Source: Paenibacillus baekrokdamisoli (lineage in GTDB: Bacteria; Bacillota; Bacilli; Paenibacillales; Paenibacillaceae). From it: 64,000 bases of DNA. The stretch covers positions 6,746,001-6,810,000 of the forward strand of contig NZ_AP019308.1 of NCBI RefSeq assembly GCF_003945345.1. Reading direction: 5' to 3'. The position numbers and the translations under genes are program-made. The notes beneath the pieces were generated by a model, which saw only the letters and a program-made list of their open reading frames with translations, did no database searches and was not told where the DNA came from. Each line of letters starts with the position of its first letter. The stretch's first letter is position 1. Below, in pieces: positions 51,470 through 59,111 of the stretch.

Positions 51470-51516
51470 AAGGAGCCTACACAGCCGCCTCATAGGGGTT
51501 GTGTAGGCTCCTTATT
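51470..51516. terminator. Bidirectional terminator
   Basis: Perfect 14-bp inverted repeat (51470-51483 with 51500-51513) between convergent genes; T-rich after the right arm. Confidence 0.8.
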
Positions 51517-51558
51517 TCCATGTGAACTAAATTGTACGCATTTTCTGTGCGATTACGA

Positions 51559-52350
51559 CTATTCTGCAGCCTTACCTTCATCGGCCATGCTGTGATAGCC
51601 GCGACTACTATGGAATCGGTTGCCGAAATTCCCATTAACGATGTTTTCGGCGAACTGATCGGTGTGAGCAATTTGTTTGTCTGCCTGTGCTTGTGTCAGC
51701 CTTCCATCCTTAACTGCCTGATTAATTCGATCCACTATGATTTGCTTCTGGACTTTAATCAGCTTTTGAACATTGACACCCTTTTCCTTGGCCAACTCAG
51801 CAAGTGTCTTGCCGGAAGCCATAGCTTGGTGCAGCGCCTCGGTGCTGATACCGAGCTGTTTAGCTAATGCAGATAGGTCATTGCCCCTGCCGATAATGTA
51901 GCCACTGGCAGGCCCTTTTCCTTGCCATTTGCCAGGTTGGAATTTCCCGTCCACAATAAGATCGAGGTTCTTCTGGAAATGCTGCTTCATCTCATCTTGT
52001 CTTTTTGAAAAAGCATTCGTCAGTGCCTTCTTCAAATCCTCGCGAGAAACACCCTGCGATTGAGCAATCTGAGCAAGCGTTTGTCCTGCTTTTAATTTAT
52101 CGCGAAGTGTGTTCCGATCCAGCTTCAGCAGGTCGAGGACCTCCTGACTCATTATTCCACCGGACCCTCCATGCCTATGATGATGATCGAAGCTTTTGCC
52201 AGCCTCAGCCGATTGAGTTCCACTTTCAGCTGCAGACACTTGCAATTGGGTCGTGGAGTTCGTGCCGTTTGTCGCCGCAAAGGCGCTTATAGGAATCATC
52301 AAAGTGAATACCGCTGTGATTCCCAATGTTTTCATGTAATTCTTTCTCAT
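51559..52350 (-). CDS. Secreted helical-repeat protein of unknown function
   Basis: 263 residues: signal peptide (1-25, cleavage probably at AFA-A), a His-rich patch (FDHHHRHGG), then two related helical repeats of the form LGIS...LHQAMASGKTLAELAKEKGV and LKLDR...LRDKLKAGQTLAQIAQSQGV. The second repeat is followed by DGRLTQAQADKQIAHTDQF. Proteins with these repeats are common and unassigned in Paenibacillus. Monocistronic, facing the histidine-kinase gene. Confidence 0.75.
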   Translation of the reverse strand: MRKNYMKTLGITAVFTLMIPISAFAATNGTNSTTQLQVSAAESGTQSAEAGKSFDHHHRHGGSGGIMSQEVLDLLKLDRNTLRDKLKAGQTLAQIAQSQGVSREDLKKALTNAFSKRQDEMKQHFQKNLDLIVDGKFQPGKWQGKGPASGYIIGRGNDLSALAKQLGISTEALHQAMASGKTLAELAKEKGVNVQKLIKVQKQIIVDRINQAVKDGRLTQAQADKQIAHTDQFAENIVNGNFGNRFHSSRGYHSMADEGKAAE

Positions 52351-52470
52351 TTTCCAATCCTCCTAAGTCTTGTAGTGGTTGAAGCATTACGCAGTATGTA
52401 CATCTTTCCTTAAAAGGGAATGAAAAGAACATAAAAACAGCCTTAGCCCAAAATGATTTTTTTATGCATG

Positions 52471-52532
52471 ATGATTGCTTTGCGTGGCCATGGGACACGC
52501 AGCATTCATCAAATGATTGCTTTGCGTGGCCA
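52471..52532 (+). repeat. Pair of 20-bp direct repeats, 42 bp apart
   Basis: ATGATTGCTTTGCGTGGCCA at 52471-52490 and 52513-52532, identical. It shares the inverted core GCCACGCAAA with the 78-bp array at 55665-55998. The rest of 52351-52581 contains nothing else recognisable. Confidence 0.9.
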
Positions 52533-52581
52533 CTAATTCCATAATTTTGTATTGCCCAAATCTTCCAATGGAGGTATTCTA

Positions 52582-52686
52582 ATGAAAAGTTTTGACGAGT
52601 TCATAGAGATTGGGGGAAAGCGGCTTGTCTGCCTATTACTATTTTTTCAAAATGAGAATTTTAACGACGATTGCTTATCGCTTTGA
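52582..52686 (+). CDS. Short ORF overlapping the start of the ABC-2 permease gene
   Basis: 34 codons from an ATG with an excellent TGGAGG site 8 nt upstream. The frame differs from the permease gene it overlaps (52625). It reads MKSFDEFIEIGGKRL and ends CLSL. It may be a coupling leader peptide, or the true N-terminus of the permease separated by a frameshift near the GGGGGAAAG run at 52612-52620. Confidence 0.35.
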   Translation: MKSFDEFIEIGGKRLVCLLLFFQNENFNDDCLSL

Positions 52687-53416
52687 GGTCTTCACAGCAG
52701 TCGCCTCCAATGCGGTTATGCTCCTAGCAACTGTGTTTCTGTGGGAAGCCGCTTATCGAGGTAAGGGTGTGGTCGCCGGTGTTTCTGAGCACCAGATGGT
52801 TATTTATTCCATTCTTTCCGTTGTTCTTGGAGCGATGCTTTCGGTTAATGTACAGAATGATATCTATAACCGAGTTCGCGAAGGACAGATTGCAACCGAT
52901 TTTATTAAGCCGATTACACTGCTAGGGATGTTTCTGGCGGAGGATCTAGGTACAACAGTAAGCTCTCTTGTGAATCGAGCACTGCCTCTCGTTATATTGG
53001 CCTCCTTTTTATTTACCCCTCCGCTTCCATCAAGTTGGATCGCTTTCCTGCTCTTCCTGCCTAGCGTTATGCTGAGTTTCGTCCTGCTTTGGCTGCTGGG
53101 TGCAATCGTAGGCATGACTTCCTTTTGGGTGATGGAATTAGGTAATCTGGGTATGGTCAAGGATGCACTCGTCCGTATTTTATCAGGAAGTCTAATCCCC
53201 ATATGGTATTTTCCAGATTGGATGCAGACGGCTTCACGCTGGCTGCCTTTTCAATACATGTACCAAATGCCGCTCTCGATCTACATTGGAAAAATCAGTT
53301 ATGCGGAGGCAGGCACTGCATTTGTTATACAGCTTTTGTGGATTATTGTGCTGACCGGTATTGTTTATGCGGTCTGGAACCGAGCGAAGCGAGTCACGCT
53401 CATACAGGGAGGTTAA
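52625..53416 (+). CDS. ABC-2 permease, first subunit (COG4587-like)
   Basis: 263 residues from TTG 52625 (GGGGGAAA 5 nt upstream); TTG 52610 is an alternative. Six membrane segments. Family-like pattern YYYFFKMRILTTIAYRFEVF at the N-terminus, REGQIATDFIKPI in the cytoplasmic coupling helix, and LSGSLIPIWYFPDW near the C-terminus. Works with the second permease (53423) and the ATPase (54273). Substrate unknown. Confidence 0.85.
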   Translation: MSAYYYFFKMRILTTIAYRFEVFTAVASNAVMLLATVFLWEAAYRGKGVVAGVSEHQMVIYSILSVVLGAMLSVNVQNDIYNRVREGQIATDFIKPITLLGMFLAEDLGTTVSSLVNRALPLVILASFLFTPPLPSSWIAFLLFLPSVMLSFVLLWLLGAIVGMTSFWVMELGNLGMVKDALVRILSGSLIPIWYFPDWMQTASRWLPFQYMYQMPLSIYIGKISYAEAGTAFVIQLLWIIVLTGIVYAVWNRAKRVTLIQGG

Positions 53417-53422
53417 ACGTCA

Positions 53423-54238
53423 ATGACAGGTACAATTCGCTATCATATCTCGGTAGCCTATTGCTTTGCTCGATTAGCTATACAACGTCAGTTGGAATAC
53501 CCGCTATTCCTTGTGAGCTGGTTTCTTATGATTCCGCTTCAATATTTAAGTGGAGTCTGGGTGCTTAAGCTGATGGTGGATCAGTTTCAACCGCTTGCAG
53601 GCTGGAGCTTCCCGCAGCTTGCTTTTCTATATGGGCTTGGCCTTCTCAGTCATGGCCTTTCTGTCATTTTCTTCATACAGACATGGCATATCGATAATAT
53701 GGTTGTCAATGGTGGTTTCGATCGGATGCTGCTGCGCCCGATGAACGTATTTTTTCAATTTATCGCGAACTATATCAATTTTATCGGCTTTATCGATTTA
53801 ATTCCGGGCACGCTCATTTTTCTATATGGCTGCGTACAGTCGGGTTTTGAGTGGAGCCTATGGAGCGCGATTCAAATTCTGATGGTTGTCATAGGTGGAA
53901 TGTTCATTCGAGCATCGATCTGCACAATTATGGGGTCAGCTGCTTTTTGGACAAAGCGCAGTGGGTCGCTCATTAACCTCACCCTTGCAACAATGGAACG
54001 TACGACAATGTATCCTTTGACCATATACCCACGCCTTGTGCAGTGGCTGCTTACCTTTCTGCTGCCGATTGGATTTATTAGCTTTTATCCAGCGACCGAG
54101 CTGATCGGACAAGATGATGGATTCACCATACCGATCGGATTAGCCATTTGGACACCGATTATTGGGGTCCTCATGTTTGTCTTAGCACATCTTACATTTC
54201 TTTTTGGTTTGAAACGGTACGAAAGCGCAGGATCTTAA
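53423..54238 (+). CDS. ABC-2 permease, second subunit (COG3694-like)
   Basis: 271 residues, six membrane segments. The VNGGFDRMLLRPMNVFFQFI coupling helix and TMYPLTIYPRLVQWLLTFLL resemble the second permease of this exporter class. GGGAGG before ATG. Six nt after the first permease gene. Confidence 0.87.
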   Translation: MTGTIRYHISVAYCFARLAIQRQLEYPLFLVSWFLMIPLQYLSGVWVLKLMVDQFQPLAGWSFPQLAFLYGLGLLSHGLSVIFFIQTWHIDNMVVNGGFDRMLLRPMNVFFQFIANYINFIGFIDLIPGTLIFLYGCVQSGFEWSLWSAIQILMVVIGGMFIRASICTIMGSAAFWTKRSGSLINLTLATMERTTMYPLTIYPRLVQWLLTFLLPIGFISFYPATELIGQDDGFTIPIGLAIWTPIIGVLMFVLAHLTFLFGLKRYESAGS

Positions 54239-54272
54239 TCCTATTCTTAGAACGATCTTAGGAGGACTCCCC

Positions 54273-55259
54273 ATGATTGAATGTATAGATGTAGTGAAGG
54301 AATATACGATTATCAAAAAGAAGAGTGGACTGAGCGGGTCTATTCAAAGCTTATTCCGTCCGGAGAAAAAGCTTGTTAGGGGTGTAGATGGCATTAGCTT
54401 CCGCATTGAACCAGGCGAAATCGTTGGTTATCTGGGTCCCAATGGAGCAGGTAAGTCGACCACAATTAAAATGCTAACGGGTATTCTACATCCAACCTCT
54501 GGGACTGTAAAAGTAGCTGGCCATTCCCCTCAAGTCAATCGTAAGGCCGTCGTAAGGCAGCTTGGTGTCGTCTTTGGTCAGCGTACGCAGCTGTATTGGG
54601 ATTTAAGGCTCGGCGAAACCTTTGAGTTGTTGAAGCGAATCTACCGGATTGATACGGATACCTTCGATACGAATATTAGGCTTATGAATGAAGTGCTTGG
54701 CATTGATCGAATCATTAATACTCCGGTACGTCAATTATCATTGGGCGAGCGCATGAGAGGTGACCTTGCGGCGGCGATGCTGCACTCGCCATCCATTCTG
54801 TTTCTTGATGAGCCGACAATCGGCCTAGATGTTGAAGCGAAGCAGAATATTAGAGATTTTATCCGGGAAATGAACCGTACACGCGGCACAACGATTATTT
54901 TGACAACGCATGATTTGGACGATGTTGAGCAGCTCTGCAATCGATTGATCGTGATCAATCATGGCAAAGTGGTAGAGGATGGTCCGCTTTCGGAGCTGAT
55001 TCTGCGAATGGCTCCTTACCGATTACTAGTTCTTGAGCTGAGTCACATGCCTAATGAAGCTGCTTTGTATCATCCTGCAGCGGAACTTATCAAACGCGAG
55101 GGACATAAACTGACCTATCGCTTTCACAAAAGCAAGCTATCCGCATCGGAGTTAATTGGTGCTCTCTCCACGCAGCTTCCCGTTATTGATTTGAGTGTGA
55201 AAGAGCCGGATATCGAAGATATGATCAGGGAAATGTACCGTTCCTCGGTTCCGGTTTAA
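54273..55259 (+). CDS. ABC transporter ATP-binding protein (COG4586-like)
   Basis: 328 residues. The N-terminal extension KKSGLSGSIQSLFRPEKKLV before the ATPase fold is characteristic of this subfamily. Walker A GPNGAGKST, Q-loop VFGQRTQLYWDLRLGETFEL, signature LSLGERMRGDLAAAML, Walker B ILFLDEPTIGLD. AGGAGG before ATG. Third gene of the exporter operon. Confidence 0.93.
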   Translation: MIECIDVVKEYTIIKKKSGLSGSIQSLFRPEKKLVRGVDGISFRIEPGEIVGYLGPNGAGKSTTIKMLTGILHPTSGTVKVAGHSPQVNRKAVVRQLGVVFGQRTQLYWDLRLGETFELLKRIYRIDTDTFDTNIRLMNEVLGIDRIINTPVRQLSLGERMRGDLAAAMLHSPSILFLDEPTIGLDVEAKQNIRDFIREMNRTRGTTIILTTHDLDDVEQLCNRLIVINHGKVVEDGPLSELILRMAPYRLLVLELSHMPNEAALYHPAAELIKREGHKLTYRFHKSKLSASELIGALSTQLPVIDLSVKEPDIEDMIREMYRSSVPV

Positions 55260-55366
55260 GTCCTGCGTGTAATCACAAGCATTCAATTCCATTGAGTTTG
55301 GATGGCAGGTTCGTTTATAATAGATAGAATGTGAGCAAAAGGATGGAAAGGGAGGGACACGCGCCC

Positions 55367-55654
55367 ATGAGTATCACTATAAAAGATGTCGAGCATGTCG
55401 CCAATTTGGCGCGGCTGGAGCTTTCTGAGCAGGAAAAAGAACAATTTGCCGGTCAGCTGAGTGCGATCTTGAAATACGCCGAGAAGCTGGATGAGTTAAA
55501 TACGGATGATGTCGAGCCGACAAGCCATGTGCTGCCGGTTACGAATGTTATGCGAGATGACGTTAACCGTGAATCGGTTACGGTCGAAGTCGCACTGAAG
55601 AATGCGCCGGATGCTGAAGACGGACAATTCAAAGTGCCAGCAGTACTTGAATAA
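55367..55654 (+). CDS. gatC: Aspartyl/glutamyl-tRNA amidotransferase subunit C
   Basis: 95 residues from ATG 55367 with GGGAGGG upstream. Full family length (SITIKDVEHVANLARLELSE, LDELNTDDVEPTSHVLPVTN, then MRDD). Small subunit that stabilises GatAB for converting Glu-tRNA-Gln and Asp-tRNA-Asn. Unusually separated from gatA by a 350-bp tandem repeat array. Confidence 0.95.
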   Translation: MSITIKDVEHVANLARLELSEQEKEQFAGQLSAILKYAEKLDELNTDDVEPTSHVLPVTNVMRDDVNRESVTVEVALKNAPDAEDGQFKVPAVLE

Positions 55655-55664
55655 TAAAGTCTGA

Positions 55665-55998
55665 GGCAAAGCCACGCAAAAACTTAAGATTATGCTTTCG
55701 AAGTAGTTTTTGCTTGACCATGCCTCATTCTTCGGCATAGCTGGCAAAGCCACGCAAAAACTTAAGATTATGCTTTCGAAGTAGTTTTTGCTTGATGATG
55801 CCTCATTCTTCGGCATAACTGGCAAAGCCACGCAAAAACTTAGATTATGCTTTCGAAGTAGTTTTTGCTTGATCATGCCTCATTCTTCGGCATAACTGGC
55901 AAAGCCACGCAAAAACTTAAGATTATGCTTTCGAAGTAGTTTTTGCTTGATCATGCCTCATTCTTCGGCATAACTGGCAAAGCCACGCAAAAACTTTT
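55665..55998 (+). repeat. Tandem array of 78-bp hairpin-forming repeats between gatC and gatA
   Basis: Units begin at 55665, 55743, 55821 and 55898, with a partial fifth at 55976. Three are 78 bp and the third is 77 bp (one A missing). Units are nearly identical, differing mainly at GACC/GATG/GATC. Each contains an inverted repeat GCAAAAACT...AGTTTTTGC (9 bp, 20-nt loop) and a smaller ATGCC/GGCAT hairpin. The array ends just before the gatA ribosome-binding site. It is not coding: the 1-nt deletion breaks any frame across it. Confidence 0.95.
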
Positions 55999-56012
55999 AG
56001 GAGGGGAAACCG

Positions 56013-57470
56013 TTGGCACTTTTTGATTTGCGATTGCAGGATATACATAATCAACTAACGAGTAAAGAGCTATCCGTCAATGAGCTTGTTGACGAATCAT
56101 ACAAACGGATCGCCCAAACGGACGAATCGATAAAAGCATTCTTAACACTGAATGAGGACGGCGCTCGCGCTGCCGCTGCCGAGCTGGACAAGCTTCTGCA
56201 AGAAGACGGCGAGCGCGGTCTTTTGTTTGGTTTGCCCGCTGGTATTAAAGATAATATCGTGACAGAAGGACTACTCACGACTTGTGCAAGCCAGTTTCTG
56301 AGCAACTATGATCCCATCTATGATGCAGCAGTTGTGAAGAAGCTGAAAGCTGCGCAATCGATCACGATTGGTAAGCTCAATATGGATGAATTCGCGATGG
56401 GCGGTTCAAATGAGAACTCTAGCTTTTTCCCAACGCGCAATCCATGGAACACGGATTATGTTCCAGGCGGCTCAAGCGGTGGTTCCGCAGCTTCCGTAGC
56501 AGCGGGACAAGTTTACTTCTCCCTTGGCTCAGACACAGGTGGTTCGATCCGTCAGCCAGCGGCATACTGCGGTATCGTTGGTCTCAAACCGACGTACGGA
56601 CTTGTATCGCGCTTCGGTCTTGTGGCTTTCGCCTCTTCGCTTGATCAGATCGGTCCACTCACGAAGAACGTTGAGGACTCGGCCTATGTACTTCAAGCAA
56701 TTGCTGGCTATGATCCGATGGACTCTACGTCTGCCAATGTTGAAATCCCTGATTATCTCAGCTCCCTAACCGGTGATGTGAAGGGTCTGCGTATTGGTGT
56801 ACCGAAGGAATACCTCGGACAAGGTATCGATCCGAAAGTAAAAGAATCGGTTCTTGCTGCGCTCAAACAATTTGAGAGCCTAGGCGCAACTTGGGAGGAA
56901 GTTTCTCTGCCGCATACCGAATATGCGGTAGCGACTTACTATTTGCTTGCCTCGTCCGAGGCATCTTCCAATCTGGCCCGTTTTGATGGTGTTCGTTATG
57001 GGGTTCGTACGGATAATCCGGACAACTTAATTGATCTGTACCGTAAGTCCCGCAGTCAAGGATTCGGCGATGAAGTGAAACGTCGCATCATGCTGGGAAC
57101 GTATGCGCTTAGCTCAGGTTATTATGATGCTTATTATTTGAAGGCGCAGAAAGTTCGCACCCTCATTAAACAGGATTTTGATAACGTATTTGAGAACTAC
57201 GACCTAATCATCGGGCCTACGGCTCCGACAACAGCTTTCCGTATTGGTGAGCAAGTCGGTGATCCGTTGACGATGTATTTGAATGATATTTGTACCATTC
57301 CAGTTAGCCTTGCAGGCGTTCCAGCTATTAGCGTGCCTTGTGGTTTTGCTGACGGTATGCCGGTTGGACTGCAAATTATCGGAAAAGCTTTTGACGAGCG
57401 TACCGTTCTACGTGCTGCGCATGCTTTTGAACAACATACTGATCATCACAAACAACGTCCGCAGCTGTAA
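56013..57470 (+). CDS. gatA: Glutamyl-tRNA amidotransferase subunit A
   Basis: Amidase subunit releasing ammonia from glutamine. 485 residues from TTG 56013 behind AGGAGGGG. Ser-Ser-Lys triad regions: LPAGIKDNI (Lys), DTGGSIRQPA (Ser) and PGGSSGGSAASVAAG. Full length and well conserved. Confidence 0.97.
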   Translation: MALFDLRLQDIHNQLTSKELSVNELVDESYKRIAQTDESIKAFLTLNEDGARAAAAELDKLLQEDGERGLLFGLPAGIKDNIVTEGLLTTCASQFLSNYDPIYDAAVVKKLKAAQSITIGKLNMDEFAMGGSNENSSFFPTRNPWNTDYVPGGSSGGSAASVAAGQVYFSLGSDTGGSIRQPAAYCGIVGLKPTYGLVSRFGLVAFASSLDQIGPLTKNVEDSAYVLQAIAGYDPMDSTSANVEIPDYLSSLTGDVKGLRIGVPKEYLGQGIDPKVKESVLAALKQFESLGATWEEVSLPHTEYAVATYYLLASSEASSNLARFDGVRYGVRTDNPDNLIDLYRKSRSQGFGDEVKRRIMLGTYALSSGYYDAYYLKAQKVRTLIKQDFDNVFENYDLIIGPTAPTTAFRIGEQVGDPLTMYLNDICTIPVSLAGVPAISVPCGFADGMPVGLQIIGKAFDERTVLRAAHAFEQHTDHHKQRPQL

Positions 57471-57507
57471 GGGGAGCGAATGTTAGGGAAGCAGGAGGGG
57501 CTAATTC

Positions 57508-58950
57508 ATGTTTGAACCGAATAGGTATGAAACGGTAGTTGGGCTGGAAGTGCATGTTGAGCTTCATACGAAGAGTAAAATCTTCTGTGGCTGTTCGACG
57601 TCATTCGGCGCTCCGCCAAATACCCATACATGTCCAATTTGTCTGGGGCATCCTGGCGTTCTGCCAGTATTGAACCGTCAAGCGCTGGAATACGCGATGA
57701 AAGCGGCCATGGCGCTTAATTGCGAAATTGCCGACATAAGCAAATTTGACCGCAAGAACTATTTCTATCCCGATTCACCAAAAGCCTACCAAATCTCCCA
57801 GTTTGACAAGCCTGTTGGCGAGAATGGCTGGATCGATATTGAAGTGAACGGCACGACCAAACGCATCGGTATTACTCGTCTTCATTTAGAAGAAGATGCG
57901 GGTAAGCTAACTCACGTTGATGGCGGATTCGCATCCTTGGTTGATTTTAACCGTGTAGGCACGCCGCTTGTTGAGATTGTATCGGAGCCGGACCTTCGCA
58001 GTCCTGAGGAAGCAAAAGCTTATCTAGAGAAGCTCAAAGCTATCATGCTGTATTGCGAAGTGTCCGATGTGAAGATGGAAGAGGGCTCACTGCGCTGTGA
58101 TGCTAACGTCAGTCTTCGTCCGTATGATCAAGAACAGTTTGGCACAAGAGCAGAGCTTAAGAACATGAACTCGTTCCGCGGCGTTCAGCGCGGTCTTGAA
58201 TACGAGCAAATGCGTCAAGCCGATGTGCTGGATAGCGGGGGCAAGGTGGTTCAAGAGACCCGTCGCTGGGATGAGACGCAAGGCAAAACCTTCTCCATGC
58301 GCAGTAAGGAAGAGGCTCATGATTACCGCTATTTCCCGGACCCGGATCTGGTTCAAATCCATATTGATGCGGAGTGGAAGTCGAGCGTTCTTGCTTCCAT
58401 TCCAGAGCTGCCAGATGCACGCAAAGCGCGTTACACAGCAGAATTTGGTCTATCCTCCTATGATGCAGATGTCATAACGGCCTCTAAGAAGCTTGCTGAT
58501 TTCTTTGAAGAGAGCTTGCAGTTTACGAAGGATGCCAAAGCAGTAGCCAACTGGATTATGGGTGATATGCTGGGGTACCTGAATGCTGGCGGCTTGGAGC
58601 TTGATGAGATTAAGCTGACTGGCCAAGGGCTCGGCGAAATGATCGGTCTTTTGGAAAAAGGAACGATCAGCAGCAAAATCGCCAAAACCGTCTTCAAGGA
58701 GATGCTGGAGAGCGGCAAGCGTCCACAGCAAATCGTTGAGGAGCAAGGTCTCGTTCAAATTAGCGACGAGGGCGCAATTAAGGAAGTCGTTGATCGTATC
58801 GTAAGCGGTAATCCGCAATCGGTAGAAGATTTTAAAGCAGGTAAGGAAAAAGCAGTTGGTTTCCTTGTTGGTCAGGTTATGAAAGAGACCAAAGGTAAAG
58901 CGAACCCAGCATTAGTTAATAAGCTTCTGCTGGAGCGTCTGAATCAATAA
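57508..58950 (+). CDS. gatB: Aspartyl/glutamyl-tRNA amidotransferase subunit B
   Basis: 480 residues. The kinase-like cradle domain starts YETVVGLEVHVELHTKSKIF and contains CPICLGHPGVLPVLN; the C-terminal helical YqeY-like domain binds tRNA (KPANPALVNKLL-like ending KGKANPALVNKLLLERL). AGGAGGGG site. Last gene of gatCAB. Confidence 0.97.
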   Translation: MFEPNRYETVVGLEVHVELHTKSKIFCGCSTSFGAPPNTHTCPICLGHPGVLPVLNRQALEYAMKAAMALNCEIADISKFDRKNYFYPDSPKAYQISQFDKPVGENGWIDIEVNGTTKRIGITRLHLEEDAGKLTHVDGGFASLVDFNRVGTPLVEIVSEPDLRSPEEAKAYLEKLKAIMLYCEVSDVKMEEGSLRCDANVSLRPYDQEQFGTRAELKNMNSFRGVQRGLEYEQMRQADVLDSGGKVVQETRRWDETQGKTFSMRSKEEAHDYRYFPDPDLVQIHIDAEWKSSVLASIPELPDARKARYTAEFGLSSYDADVITASKKLADFFEESLQFTKDAKAVANWIMGDMLGYLNAGGLELDEIKLTGQGLGEMIGLLEKGTISSKIAKTVFKEMLESGKRPQQIVEEQGLVQISDEGAIKEVVDRIVSGNPQSVEDFKAGKEKAVGFLVGQVMKETKGKANPALVNKLLLERLNQ

Positions 58951-58983
58951 GAATAACAATGTTATTCCTTGAAATATATGTAA

Positions 58984-59024
58984 GGAAAGAGGCATGTCCC
59001 TTAACGGCGGACATGCCTCTTTCC
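58984..59024 (+). terminator. Perfect 16-bp inverted repeat after gatB
   Basis: 58984-58999 pairs perfectly with 59009-59024 around a 9-nt loop. No T-run beyond the stem, but strong enough to act as a terminator or processing signal. Confidence 0.7.
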
Positions 59025-59111
59025 GTGTCTCCTAATCTTTTGTCGATAAGAATGTGTTACACTATAGGCTACTAATAATGAAAATAGTTGTTTAAAAGGA
59101 GGCGGCGAAGG

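Noticed and set aside
55496..55876. Minus-strand ORF with 26-residue repeated peptide across the gatC-gatA array
   Set aside because: It arises from the 78-bp repeats in one frame; the third unit has a 1-nt deletion that would break it, there is no ribosome-binding site, and it overlaps gatC on the other strand.
55665..55998. CRISPR-like array
   Set aside because: Units are contiguous 78-bp near-identical copies without unique spacers and no cas genes are present.
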